Positions 34,081 through 42,601 of a stretch of DNA of 64,000 nt are shown here, piece by piece. The notes under the pieces were generated by a model, which ran no database searches, was not told where the DNA came from, and worked only from the letters and a program-made list of their open reading frames with translations. The position numbers and the translations under genes are program-made. Source of the DNA: Pontivivens sp032464575 (GTDB lineage: Bacteria; Pseudomonadota; Alphaproteobacteria; Rhodobacterales; Rhodobacteraceae); NCBI GenBank assembly GCA_032464575.1, contig JAWDKM010000003.1, positions 186,001-250,000 on the forward strand. Reading direction: 5' to 3'. Every line of letters starts with the position of its first letter. Position 1 is the first letter of the stretch.

Positions 34081-34102
34081 GCCCCGGACCTGATCCGGGG
34101 CC
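34081..34102. repeat. Short palindrome, copy 2 (inverted relative to copy 1)
   Basis: GCCCCGGACCTGATCCGGGGC, the exact reverse complement of the copy at 28159-28179. Confidence 0.65.
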
Positions 34103-34134
34103 TTTCACATTCTACTCAGGCGTTTACTCCGAAG

Positions 34135-34203
34135 CGTCATCCTCGGGCCTGATCCGAAGATGTCCCAAACCGGGAGATGGCCGGGTCAAGCCCGACCATG
34201 ACA
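34135..34203. repeat. 69-bp dispersed intergenic repeat, copy 2
   Basis: The partner of 28022-28090: starts CGTCATCCTCGGGCC, ends GAGATGGCCGGGTCAAGCCC then GACCATGACA. It ends 3 bases before the dCTP deaminase stop, so it may affect the 3' end of that message. Confidence 0.75.
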
Positions 34204-34205
34204 GC

Positions 34206-35288
34206 TCACCCCATCCGGAAGTGCTTCGAGAGCTTGAGGCCCTGGCCCTGGTAGTTGGAGCCCATGTCTGCACCGTAAAGCTTCGCGGGCCGTTCGGCCA
34301 TCTTCTCGTAGACCAGCCGCCCGACGATCTGGCCGTGTTCCAGCGCGAAGGGCGCCTCGTGGCAGCGCACCTCCAGCACGCCGCGGGAGCCGGAGCCGCC
34401 GGCGCCCGCATGGCCGAAACCGGGGTCGAAGAAACCGGCGTAGTGCACGCGGAACTCGCCGACCATGGCGAGGTATGGCGCCATCTCGGCGGCATGGCCC
34501 GGTGGGACATGCACCGCCTCGCGGCTGACCAGGATGTAGAACGCGCCGGGATCTAGGATAATGCGGCCGTCGCTCGCATGGACCTCCTCCCAGAACTCCG
34601 GCACCTCGTAATGACCGATCTTGTCGAGGTCGATCAGCGCTGTGTGGGGCTTGGCCCGATAGCCGACAATCGAACCCTCCGCCGGGCGCAGATCGACGGA
34701 GAAGCCGAGACCGGCGTCGATATGGGCGGGGACATCGACCAGCGTGGTCTCCGCGTGCAGGGCCGCGAGAGCCGCGTCGTCGAGCTCCGCCTTGCCCTGC
34801 CGGAAGCGGATCTGGTTGAGGCGCAGGCCGGGGCGCACGAGGACGGAGAAGGAGCGCGGGCTGATCTCGGCCCAAAGCGGGCCCTCGTAGCCGGCATCGA
34901 TCCGGTCGAACTCCTCACCCCGGTCGCAGATCAGCCGGGTGAAGAGATCGAGCCGCCCTGTGGAGCTCTTCGCATTCGCCACGGCGTCGATGGACGGGGG
35001 CAGGGCGAGGCTTTCCATCAGCGGCACGAGGTAGACGCAGCCCTTCTCCAGCACCGCGCCGCCGTCGAGGCTGATCTCGTGCATGGAAAATGTGGGCAGC
35101 CGGTCCTCCACCGTGCCGTCGCCCGGCAGGAAGGAGGCGCGGACGCGGTAGGCGACACGCCCCAGCCGCAGGTCGAGGCTCGCGGGCTGGATCTGCTCCT
35201 CCGGGATCGGCTCAGTGGCGCGGATCGCGCCGCGCTCGATCATGCCCGCGATGGCCTGGGAGGGGAGGACGCCGACCGGTTCGCTCAT
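34206..35288 (-). CDS. dcd: 2'-deoxycytidine 5'-triphosphate deaminase, double-length
   Basis: A 360-residue protein, about twice the 190 residues of E. coli Dcd, as known in alphaproteobacteria. The first half has QIQPASLDLRLGRVAYRVR and NAKSSTGRLDLFTRLICDRG; the second half repeats the fold with DPGAFYILVSREAVHVPPGH, AEMAPYLAMVGEFRVHYAGF and FDPGFGHAGAGGSGSRGVLE. It makes dUTP from dCTP for dTMP synthesis. It is divergent from nothing; the tRNA-Pro terminator lies just upstream. Confidence 0.88.
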   Translation of the reverse strand: MSEPVGVLPSQAIAGMIERGAIRATEPIPEEQIQPASLDLRLGRVAYRVRASFLPGDGTVEDRLPTFSMHEISLDGGAVLEKGCVYLVPLMESLALPPSIDAVANAKSSTGRLDLFTRLICDRGEEFDRIDAGYEGPLWAEISPRSFSVLVRPGLRLNQIRFRQGKAELDDAALAALHAETTLVDVPAHIDAGLGFSVDLRPAEGSIVGYRAKPHTALIDLDKIGHYEVPEFWEEVHASDGRIILDPGAFYILVSREAVHVPPGHAAEMAPYLAMVGEFRVHYAGFFDPGFGHAGAGGSGSRGVLEVRCHEAPFALEHGQIVGRLVYEKMAERPAKLYGADMGSNYQGQGLKLSKHFRMG

Positions 35289-35304
35289 GGAGCTCTCCGC
35301 ATAT

Positions 35305-35335
35305 GAAAAGCGCCATGGCTGGGGGCCATGGCGCT
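35305..35335 (-). terminator. Terminator of tRNA-Pro
   Basis: A perfect 11-bp stem (35309-35319 with 35325-35335) and 5-base loop; on the minus strand it is followed by TTTT. It lies 11 bases past the tRNA-Pro 3' end. Confidence 0.85.
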
Positions 35336-35346
35336 GAAAATCCTGA

Positions 35347-35423
35347 TGGTCGGGCTAGCGAGATTCGAACTCACGACCTTCCGTCCCCCAGACGGACGCG
35401 CTACCAGACTGCGCTATAGCCCG
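35347..35423 (-). tRNA. tRNA-Pro (GGG), CCA encoded
   Basis: A full cloverleaf of 77 bases: acceptor CGGGCTA/TAGCCCG, D-arm GCGCAGTCTGGTAGCGC, anticodon stem TCCGT/ACGGA with loop CTGGGGG (anticodon GGG), T-arm with GTTCGAATC, A73 discriminator and encoded CCA. C1-G72 and A73 fit proline tRNA. Located between merR and the dCTP deaminase. Confidence 0.96.
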
Positions 35424-35476
35424 ACCGTGCGCCGGGTTGTGCCCGAAAGCGCGGGACGCTTCAAGGCCGTTTTCGC

Positions 35477-36013
35477 TCACTCGCCGAGGTCCGGCGCGGG
35501 GTGGGCGACCATGCGCGCCCGCAGCGCTTCCAGCCGGGTGAGGACGGAGCGCATCTTGGCCGCCCGCGCCGGATCGCCGGCGGGCTCGACCGTGTGCTTC
35601 ATCGCGGGTTCGCTCATGCGCGTGTCCTCTTCCTCGGTCGCCAGCCCCTCGGCCGGGACGTCATTCCACAGATCGTCGGTCTCGTCGTCCTCGCGCGCGG
35701 CTTCATCCGCGCGGCCCCCGAAATCGTCCATCGCCACGCTGTCCGGCGAGAAGCGGTGTGACAGCGTCTTGACCCCCTGTTCGCGCAGCATTTTCTGCAC
35801 GCCGCGGATCGTCAGCCCCTCGGTGTAGAGCAGCTCCTTGATCGCGATCAGAAGCTGCACGTCCTCGGGCCGGTAGTAGCGCCGGCCGCCGCCCCGCTTG
35901 ATGGGGCGGACCTGCGTGAACTTGCCCTCCCAGAAGCGGAGGACATGGGCGGGCACCTGGACGATGGACGAAACTTCCGAGATCGTGCGGAATGCCTGTG
36001 GCGACTTCTCCAT
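35477..36013 (-). CDS. MerR family transcriptional regulator
   Basis: 178 residues. The N-terminal MerR helix-turn-helix is clear: FRTISEVSSIVQVPAHVLRF with WEGKFTQVRPIKRGGGRRYY and DVQLLIAIKELLYTEGLTIR. The C-terminal half is acidic and variable, with no metal-binding cysteines. It follows ihfA by 18 bases, a gene pair conserved in alphaproteobacteria. Target unknown. Confidence 0.9.
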   Translation of the reverse strand: MEKSPQAFRTISEVSSIVQVPAHVLRFWEGKFTQVRPIKRGGGRRYYRPEDVQLLIAIKELLYTEGLTIRGVQKMLREQGVKTLSHRFSPDSVAMDDFGGRADEAAREDDETDDLWNDVPAEGLATEEEDTRMSEPAMKHTVEPAGDPARAAKMRSVLTRLEALRARMVAHPAPDLGE

Positions 36014-36031
36014 ACAGGAACGTCGCGCGGA

Positions 36032-36334
36032 TTACCGTTTGTTCCCGGCGTCCACGCGCTCCTTCATCAGGTGCGACGGGCGGAAGGTGAGCACGCGGCG
36101 CGGCTCGATCGGCACTTCCTCCCCCGTCTTGGGGTTGCGGCCGACACGGGCCGATTTGTCACGTACGGAGAAGGTTCCGAAGGACGAGATCTTCACCTGC
36201 TCGCCGCGCACAAGCGCATCGGACATGTGCTTCAGCACGTCCTCCACGAGCTGTGCGCTCTCGTTCCGGCTGAGCCCGACCTCGCGGTATACGGCCTCAC
36301 TGAGGTCCATCCGCGTCAAAGTGTTCTCACCCAT
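36032..36334 (-). CDS. ihfA: Integration host factor subunit alpha
   Basis: A 100-residue DNA-bending protein of the HU/IHF family. It has TLTRMDLSEAVYREVGLSRN, VKISSFGTFSVRDKSARVGR, the beta-arm NPKTGEEVPIEPRRVLTFRP and a final SHLMKERVD. The alpha assignment comes from the N-terminal extension and arm sequence. It lies between fabH and merR, as usual in this group. Confidence 0.94.
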   Translation of the reverse strand: MGENTLTRMDLSEAVYREVGLSRNESAQLVEDVLKHMSDALVRGEQVKISSFGTFSVRDKSARVGRNPKTGEEVPIEPRRVLTFRPSHLMKERVDAGNKR

Positions 36335-36433
36335 CGAGTCACCCTATACCGCTGCGCCATTTGACAAAAAGGTGCGGGAACTGGGAAAGAGAGTCAATAA
36401 CAACGGGTTGCGCGGAGAACCGCAAGCGTGGGT

Positions 36434-37408
36434 TCACCAGCGCATGAGCGCGGCGCCCCAGGCGAGGCCGCCGCCGATCGCCTCCATCAGGATCAGGTCG
36501 CCTGTCTTTATGCGTCCGTCCTGCCGGGCCTCGGACATGGCGAGCGGGATCGAGGCCGCCGACGTGTTGCCGTGCTCCTGTACGGTGACGACGATACGCT
36601 CCATCGAAAGGCCCATCTTTTGCGCGACGGCGGAGATGATACGCAGATTGGCCTGGTGGGGCACCACGAGGGCGACGTCCGCCGGGGTCACGCCCGCCTG
36701 CTCCATCGCTGCCATGCCGGAGGCGGAAAGCTTGGTGACGGCGTGCTTGAAGACCTCGCGGCCCTGCATCCTGAGATGCCCGACCGTTCCGGTGGAGCTG
36801 ACCCCGCCGTCCACATAGAGCAGGTCGTTGAACTGGCCGTCGGAGTTGAGGTCGCTCGACAGGATGCCGGCATCCTCAGGCCCCCCTGCTCCTTCCCGCG
36901 CCTCGAGGATCAGGGCGCCCGCGCCGTCGCCGAAGAGCACGCAGGTCGCACGGTCGGTGAAATCGAGTATGCGGGAGAACGTCTCCGCCCCGATGACCAT
37001 CACGCGCTTTACCTGTCCCGAGACGATCTGGGCATTGGCGTTGGCAAGCGCGTAGATGAAGCCCGCGCAGACCGCCTGGATGTCGAAGGCGTAGCCACCG
37101 GCGCCGAGTGCGGATTGCACGCGGGTCGCCGTGGACGGAAAGGTCTGGTCCGGCGTGGCGGTGGCGAGCACGATCGCGTCGAGGTCGCTACCGGTCATCC
37201 CGGCATCCGCCAGCGCGGCCATCGCGGCCCGGATCGCGAGGTCGGAGGTCTTCTCCCCCTCGGCGGCGAAGTGGCGCCGCTCGATCCCGGTGCGCGCGAC
37301 GATCCATTCGTTGGAGGTGTCGAGCGTCTTTTCGAACTCCGAATTCGGCACGACACGTTCGGGCAGATAGTGGCCGCAGCCGACGGGCACTGCACGAATG
37401 ACGCTCAT
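36434..37408 (-). CDS. fabH: Beta-ketoacyl-ACP synthase III
   Basis: A 324-residue condensing enzyme that joins acetyl-CoA to malonyl-ACP. The catalytic triad is Cys114 (DIQAVCAGFIYA), His251 (VPHQANLRII) and Asn281 (EHGNTSAASIPLA). NEWIVARTGIERRHFAAEGE is the FabH-type N-terminal block. It follows plsX by 2 bases in a conserved lipid operon. Confidence 0.97.
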   Translation of the reverse strand: MSVIRAVPVGCGHYLPERVVPNSEFEKTLDTSNEWIVARTGIERRHFAAEGEKTSDLAIRAAMAALADAGMTGSDLDAIVLATATPDQTFPSTATRVQSALGAGGYAFDIQAVCAGFIYALANANAQIVSGQVKRVMVIGAETFSRILDFTDRATCVLFGDGAGALILEAREGAGGPEDAGILSSDLNSDGQFNDLLYVDGGVSSTGTVGHLRMQGREVFKHAVTKLSASGMAAMEQAGVTPADVALVVPHQANLRIISAVAQKMGLSMERIVVTVQEHGNTSAASIPLAMSEARQDGRIKTGDLILMEAIGGGLAWGAALMRW

Positions 37409-37410
37409 GG

Positions 37411-38478
37411 TCAGCCTTCCTGGCCCGCGGGGGCCGGGTGGGGTTTGCCGGACTGGGCGGCGACGCGGGCCGCCACCTGCTCGGTGAACCCGTTCTTGGC
37501 GAGGCGGAAAGCGAGCTTGATCGCCGCCGACACGCCGGTTGCGTCCGCACTGCCGTGGGACTTCACCACCGCTCCGTTGAGGCCCAGGAACACGCCGCCG
37601 TTCACGCGCCGCGGGTCGAGGCGCTTTTGCAGCCGCCGTAACGAGGTGAGCGCGAAGAGCGCTCCAATGCGGGAAAAGATCGTGTGCTCCATCGCCTCGC
37701 GCAGAAAGGTGCGGATCATGCGCGCCGTACCCTCCGCCGTCTTGAGCGCGACATTGCCGGTGAAGCCGTCGGTGACGATGACATCGACGCTGCCGTTGCC
37801 GATATCGCCGCCTTCCACGAAGCCGATATATTCGAAGGGGCAGTCGGGCTCCTCGCAAAGCCGTTCGAGGTCGTCTGACGCCTCCTGCAGGGCGGCGCGG
37901 CCCTTGTGCTCCTCGGTTCCGACATTGAGCAGGCCCACGCGCGGGCGGTCCAGTTCGAGGCCCAGGCGCGCATATTCGGTACCCATGATCGCGTACTGGA
38001 CGAGATCGCGCGCATCGGCACGGATGTCGGCGCCGACGTCGAGCACGATGCTGTAGCGCGCGGGGCTCTGCGAGGGCCAGAGAACGGCGATGGCGGGACG
38101 ATCGACGCCCGGCGCCCGGCGCAGGCGCAGCATGGAGATCGCCATGAGCGCGCCCGTGTTGCCACAGGAGACGGCAACGGTGGCGTCCCCCTTCTCGACG
38201 GTCTGGAGAGCGGCCCACATCGAGCTGTCGCGGCCGTTGCGCATCGCGCGCGCCGGTTTTTCGGTCATGTCGATGACACCGACGGCGTGGCGGATCTCGA
38301 CGATGTCGTCGAGTTCACGCCGCTTGTCGACGAGGGGCCGAAGCACGGCCTCATCCCCATGTACGATGTAGCGAATTTCGTCGTTTTTCTGCGCCGACTT
38401 CACCATTCCACCGACGATGGCGGAAGGACCCGAGTCGCCGCCCATGGCATCGATCGATATAACGATGTTGCGTGCCAT
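37411..38478 (-). CDS. plsX: Phosphate acyltransferase PlsX
   Basis: 355 residues. It converts acyl-ACP to acyl-phosphate for phosphatidic acid synthesis. ISIDAMGGDSGPSAIVGGMV at the start, SCGNTGALMAISMLRLRRAP, VLDVGADIRADARDLVQYAI, NVGTEEHKG and DVIVTDGFTGNVALKTAEGT are the family blocks. Between rpmF and fabH. Confidence 0.96.
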   Translation of the reverse strand: MARNIVISIDAMGGDSGPSAIVGGMVKSAQKNDEIRYIVHGDEAVLRPLVDKRRELDDIVEIRHAVGVIDMTEKPARAMRNGRDSSMWAALQTVEKGDATVAVSCGNTGALMAISMLRLRRAPGVDRPAIAVLWPSQSPARYSIVLDVGADIRADARDLVQYAIMGTEYARLGLELDRPRVGLLNVGTEEHKGRAALQEASDDLERLCEEPDCPFEYIGFVEGGDIGNGSVDVIVTDGFTGNVALKTAEGTARMIRTFLREAMEHTIFSRIGALFALTSLRRLQKRLDPRRVNGGVFLGLNGAVVKSHGSADATGVSAAIKLAFRLAKNGFTEQVAARVAAQSGKPHPAPAGQEG

Positions 38479-38547
38479 GGAGTTCTGGTCGCCTTTCGGG
38501 ACGCGCGCACCCCGCGCGTCCGTTACGTCTTGGCCTACCAGCTAAAC

Positions 38548-38754
38548 TTACGCAGCGTCCTCGTCCAGATCGATTTCGTCGGCGAGTGCGACGACTTCAC
38601 GATCTGCGTAGTGGCCGCAGGACGGGCACACGTGGTGCGGGCGGCGAAGCTCGCCGCAGTTCGCGCACTCGTTGGGGTTCGCCGCCACCAGCGCGTCATG
38701 GGCGCGGCGCATGCCACGCTTGGAGCGCGTCACCTTGCTCTTGGGGACTGCCAT
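38548..38754 (-). CDS. rpmF: 50S ribosomal protein L32
   Basis: 68 residues: MAVPKSKVTRSKRGMRRAHD, the zinc ribbon CANCGELRRPHHVCPSCGHY (four Cys) and an acidic tail. Usual partner of DUF177 and plsX genes. Confidence 0.97.
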   Translation of the reverse strand: MAVPKSKVTRSKRGMRRAHDALVAANPNECANCGELRRPHHVCPSCGHYADREVVALADEIDLDEDAA

Positions 38755-38904
38755 GTCTCAACCTCGATCACTGTCGGGGCGATCCTGAAGGCCCCGGAAT
38801 TTCGCGAAGCGGCTGCGGTTGCGCGGTCTTGCGCAAGGGTGCAGACGCCGTATCCGAATGAGAGCGGCAAAATACGCATCCGCGGCGCAGGCGCAAGGGG
38901 ATTC

Positions 38905-39456
38905 TTACGAGCCGCCTCCCAGTTTCTCCTTGAGCGCGGCCAGCGCCGCGAAGGGCCGCTCACCCTCGACTGCGTCGGGCTGCGGCGCAGCGTCGGACGC
39001 CTGCTCTGCCTCCTCGGCCCGCGGATAGGCGGGCAAGGCAAGGGCCGCGGCCTCGATCGCGACGAGCCCGAGGTCGAGCGTGCGGGGCATCGCCTCGACC
39101 TCATCCTCCTCATCTGCGTCGAAATCCACCTGTTCGGGATCCAGATCGGGCAGGTAGAGCCGGCGGACCTCCTCCGAAATGCGGGCTGTGACGGGCTGCA
39201 GCGTGACGACGCAGCTCTGGATCACGGTGGCGTCCAGCCGCCCTTCCAGCCGCAGGGCGCCATCGGCGAGGGGATCGACATGCCCGCGGAAGCGGAAGCG
39301 GTCGACGGAGCGGGCGTCGAAAAGAGTCGCGAGAGCGGCGCGTTCCTCCTCGGTCGCGGTCTCGTCGAACTCCATGCGACCCTCGCGCGCGAGGCGGTGC
39401 GGCATGTGCGGGCGGGTGAATTCGAGCGGGCGGTTTGGGGCTTTCGCGCGGGCCAT
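38905..39456 (-). CDS. DUF177 (YceD-like) domain protein
   Basis: 183 residues, of the family that precedes rpmF in many bacteria and is implicated in 23S rRNA accumulation. DATVIQSCVVTLQPVTARIS with a single Cys is the core motif, then the acidic LPDLDPEQVDFDADEEDEVE and DLGLVAIEAAALALPAYPRA. The end is low in complexity. It is first in the DUF177-rpmF-plsX-fabH-ihfA-merR order. Confidence 0.9.
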   Translation of the reverse strand: MARAKAPNRPLEFTRPHMPHRLAREGRMEFDETATEEERAALATLFDARSVDRFRFRGHVDPLADGALRLEGRLDATVIQSCVVTLQPVTARISEEVRRLYLPDLDPEQVDFDADEEDEVEAMPRTLDLGLVAIEAAALALPAYPRAEEAEQASDAAPQPDAVEGERPFAALAALKEKLGGGS

Positions 39457-39572
39457 GGCTGCTCCTCCCTTCGGAATCGCTGCGGCAGCTCGTTCCGGGT
39501 GATCTTGTCAGCAGAAGATGTGCGGGGTAGGTCGGGAAGACAATAGCGACCCTGAGGGAGACCCATCGGACG

Positions 39573-40022
39573 ATGCGCCGCGCCATTTTCATCGCTACCG
39601 CCTCCGCGGCCCTGCTGACCGCGTGCGCGCCGAGTTTCCGAAGCCACGGCTACGCGCCACAGGCCGAAATTCTGAATACGGTCGAGGTGGGCATCGACAC
39701 ACGCCAGACCGTTGCGCGCAAGCTTGGCCGGCCCGGTGACAGCGGGATCCTGGAGAACGACGAGTGGTATTATGTCGCTACGACGACGCGCACCTATCTT
39801 TACAACGCGCCCGAGGTGATCGAACGCAGGGTCGTCGCCGTGCAGTTCGACGAGCAGTCCGTGGTGCGCGACGTCACCGAGTATACCCTTGCCGACGGCC
39901 GGGAGGTCGAGTTCGTCAGCCGCACGACGGAGACGTTCGGCTCCGAGCTTTCGGTCGTGCAGCAGCTTCTGGGCAACATCTTCAACCCGGCCGGTCTGTT
40001 GGGTGACGGTGGATCGCCGTAA
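39573..40022 (+). CDS. bamE: Outer membrane protein assembly factor BamE (SmpA/OmlA family lipoprotein)
   Basis: A 149-residue lipoprotein: signal with lipobox LLTAC, acylated Cys18. QAEILNTVEVGIDTRQTVAR and KLGRPGDSGILENDEWYYVA are the BamE fold text. It assists beta-barrel insertion in the outer membrane. It is divergent from the DUF177 gene. Confidence 0.9.
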   Translation: MRRAIFIATASAALLTACAPSFRSHGYAPQAEILNTVEVGIDTRQTVARKLGRPGDSGILENDEWYYVATTTRTYLYNAPEVIERRVVAVQFDEQSVVRDVTEYTLADGREVEFVSRTTETFGSELSVVQQLLGNIFNPAGLLGDGGSP

Positions 40023-40025
40023 CGC

Positions 40026-40439
40026 TCAGCCGGTCTTGGCGGCGTCCTTCTCCTCCGCGAAGGTGAGGGCCACGCCGTTCATGCAGTAACGCAGGCCGGT
40101 TGGCGCCGGCCCGTCCGGAAAGACGTGGCCCAGATGGCCGTCGCAGCGCGCGCACACGACCTCGGTGCGGCGCATGAAGAAGCTGCGGTCATCATGCTCC
40201 TCCACCGCATCGGGCCGGATCGGCTCGACGAAGCTCGGCCAGCCCGTGCCGCTTTCGAACTTGGCATCCTGTGTGAAGAGTTCCTGTCCGCAACCGCGGC
40301 AGTGGAAGATGCCGGGGCTCTTTGGGAAGTCGTCATGGCTTCCCGCCCGCTCCGTCCCCTTCCTGCGCAGCACCTTGTATTCGAGATCGTTCAGTTCCGC
40401 ACGCCATTCGGCGTCCGTTTTCGTGAACTTTTCGTGCAT
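40026..40439 (-). CDS. msrB: Peptide-methionine (R)-S-oxide reductase MsrB
   Basis: 137 residues. Zinc pairs CRGCG and CARCDGHLGHVF, and the catalytic selenocysteine-equivalent Cys in RYCMNGVAL, plus SGTGWPSFVEPI. It repairs oxidised methionine. Start ATG 40439 (MHEKFTKTDAEW) matches the family; the 32 codons before it do not. Confidence 0.95.
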   Translation of the reverse strand: MHEKFTKTDAEWRAELNDLEYKVLRRKGTERAGSHDDFPKSPGIFHCRGCGQELFTQDAKFESGTGWPSFVEPIRPDAVEEHDDRSFFMRRTEVVCARCDGHLGHVFPDGPAPTGLRYCMNGVALTFAEEKDAAKTG

Positions 40440-40519
40440 CACTGTTGTTTTCCTTGCATCATGCGTCGGTGTCGCCAATCTCATGGCAGATATAGGTCTT
40501 CCGCAGCGGGGAGGAAGCC

Positions 40520-41257
40520 ATGGCCATTTTCGCACGCGGGCGCTACCGGGTTCGGTTCGCCGAAACGCCGGACGACATCGCCGCTGCGCAGCAGCTGCGC
40601 TTCCGCACCTTCCGCGGGGAGGGCGGCGGCATAGATGCCGATGACTTCGACGATCGGTGCACCCACGTGCTGGTCGAGGAGGCGAAGTCGGGCACGCTGG
40701 TGTGCTGCTACCGCCTGCTTCCGTTCGAGACCGGCAGCGAGATCGGTGAGAGCTACTCGGCGCAGTACTATGAGCTCGACGCGCTGAAGGACTATCCCGG
40801 CACGATGGTCGAGATGGGGCGGTTCTGCATCGATCCCGCTTGGCGGGACCCAGACATCCTGCGCATCGCCTGGGCCGCGATGGTCCGCTTCGTGGACGAG
40901 CACGAGGTGGAGATGCTGTTCGGCTGCTCCTCCTTCCACGGGACGGAAGCAGAGGCCTACATGGATGCCTTCGCGCTCCTGAAGGACAAGCACCTCGCGC
41001 CCAAGCGCTGGCTGCCGCGGGTCAAGGCGCCCAAGGTCTTCCGCTTCGCCAAGCAGTTGCGCCTGCGCAAGCCCGATCTGAAGCGGGCGATGAAGGGGAT
41101 GCCGCCGCTTTTGCGGACCTACCTCGTGATGGGCGGTTGGGTCAGCGATCATGCGGTGGTCGACGATGACCTCAAGACGCTGCACGTCTTCACGGGGTTG
41201 GAGATCAAGGGTATCCCGCCGACCCGCCAGCGGCTGTTGCGGGCGAGCGCCCTCTAG
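40520..41257 (+). CDS. olsB: OlsB-like ornithine-acyl-ACP N-acyltransferase
   Basis: A 245-residue GNAT-type acyltransferase of the hemolysin-like/OlsB family. RYRVRFAETPDDIAAAQQLR FRTF (in two parts), DDRCTHVLVEEAKSGTLVCC, VEMGRFCIDPAWRDPDILR and FGCSSFHGTEAEAYMDAFAL match OlsB, which makes lyso-ornithine lipid. An olsA gene is not adjacent. The next gene is an unrelated NTF2-like one. Confidence 0.87.
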   Translation: MAIFARGRYRVRFAETPDDIAAAQQLRFRTFRGEGGGIDADDFDDRCTHVLVEEAKSGTLVCCYRLLPFETGSEIGESYSAQYYELDALKDYPGTMVEMGRFCIDPAWRDPDILRIAWAAMVRFVDEHEVEMLFGCSSFHGTEAEAYMDAFALLKDKHLAPKRWLPRVKAPKVFRFAKQLRLRKPDLKRAMKGMPPLLRTYLVMGGWVSDHAVVDDDLKTLHVFTGLEIKGIPPTRQRLLRASAL

Positions 41258-41260
41258 CAC

Positions 41261-41638
41261 GTGCGCGATCTACCGGAGGTCGTGGTCCGTTACCTGTCCG
41301 CCTACAACAAGCGGGATGTGGAGGGCATGCTGGCGTGTCTCGCCGAGGACGTGTCGTTCCGCAACATCTCCTCCGGCTCCGAGACGATTGAGCTGACGGG
41401 GCGCGCGGCGTTCGAGGAGCTTGCCCGGCAGGGGGCCGCGGCGTTCAGCGCGAGGCGGCAGTCGGTGCTCAACTACATCGTGGTCGACGACCTCTCCGTG
41501 CTCGACATCGAGTTCACCGCGACCGTGGCGCAGGACATGGAGAACGGCTGGCGCGCGGGGCAGGAGCTGAGGTTCTCGGGCGCAAGCGCGTTCACCGTGC
41601 GCGACGGCCTGATCGTGCGGCTGGTCGATGAGAGCTGA
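41261..41638 (+). CDS. NTF2-like (SnoaL-type) nuclear transport factor 2 family protein
   Basis: A 125-residue protein starting with GTG 41261, 3 bases after the olsB stop. The N-terminal helix VVVRYLSAYNKRDVEGMLAC followed by LAEDVSFRNISSG, then ELTGRAAFEELARQG and a C-terminal strand pair (FSGASAFTVRDGLIVRLVDE), fit a SnoaL-like cone fold. Such proteins may be isomerases or binding proteins. Ligand unknown. Confidence 0.8.
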   Translation: MRDLPEVVVRYLSAYNKRDVEGMLACLAEDVSFRNISSGSETIELTGRAAFEELARQGAAAFSARRQSVLNYIVVDDLSVLDIEFTATVAQDMENGWRAGQELRFSGASAFTVRDGLIVRLVDES

Positions 41639-41682
41639 GCGCGGCTGGACGGGCGTGCCAAGGCGTGGCTAGGCTGCCGCCC

Positions 41683-42601
41683 ATGCAGATCGACCCCGCG
41701 CTGTTCCGCCCCGACGCCATCTCCGCCGAGACGCAGGCTTTCCTCAAGAGGTTCCGGGAGGAGGTGGCGGAGCTGCCGCCGACCCACACCGTGCCGCCGG
41801 AGCTCACGCGGCAGGCCCGCGATGAGGGGAAGGGCGTGTTCCCGGTCGCGGGGCCGGATGATGGCTCGCACTGGCACGACTTCGACGAGGGGCGGCTGCG
41901 GATCTCGCCAGGCGTGGGGCCGGGCGTTTACCTGCACATCCATGGCGGCGGCTGGACGCTGGGGCGTCCGTCGCACTACGACCGGATCAACCAGCGGATC
42001 GCGGAGCGGACGGGGCTGACGGTCGCTTCGGTGGAGTACCGGCTGGCACCAGAGCATCCGTGGCCCGCCTGTTTCGAGGATTGCGTGGCGGCGGCGGAGC
42101 ATCTGCTGGCCGACCGCCCGTTCGGCGAGGGGCCGTTCCTCATTGGCGGCGAGTCCGCCGGGGGGCACCTGTCGGCGCTGCTCGCGCTGCGTCTGCGCGG
42201 GCGCGGTGTGGCGGGCGTGGTGCTGAACTACGGCTGTTTCGACCTTGATCTGACGCCTTCGGCGGCGAATTGGGGGGGAGGAGCAACTGGTGCTCTCGAC
42301 CCCGACGATCCGGTGGTTCGTGGACAACCTGGCGCTGGATGCGGCGGGGCGCCGGGCGGCGTCACCGCTTCACGCCGACCTCCGCGACCTGCCGCCGGCG
42401 CTGTTCCAGGTTGGCACGATGGATCCGCTCATCGACGACACGCTGATGATGGCGGCGCGCTGGGCCGGGGCGGGGAATGCGGCGGAGCTGCACGTCGCCC
42501 CCGGCGGCATCCACGTGTTCGACGCGTTCGAGCTGGAGATCGCGCGGGACTTCCACGACCGTCAGGCCGCGTTCCTCTCCCGCCTTGCCAGAAGCTCCTG
42601 A
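41683..42601 (+). pseudogene. Alpha/beta hydrolase (HSL-like), split by a single-base frameshift
   Basis: The first part (frame of ATG 41683) has the oxyanion-hole motif LHIHGGGWTLGR and the nucleophile motif GGESAGGHLSA; the second part, in the next frame, has MDPLIDDTLMMAARW (Asp) and GGIHVFDAF (His) and ends at TGA 42599-42601. The join is a run of seven G at 42272-42278: removing one G restores a continuous reading (SAANWGEEQLVLSTPTIRWF). It is therefore a broken gene or a sequencing error. Intact, it would be an esterase/lipase of about 306 residues. Confidence 0.85.
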
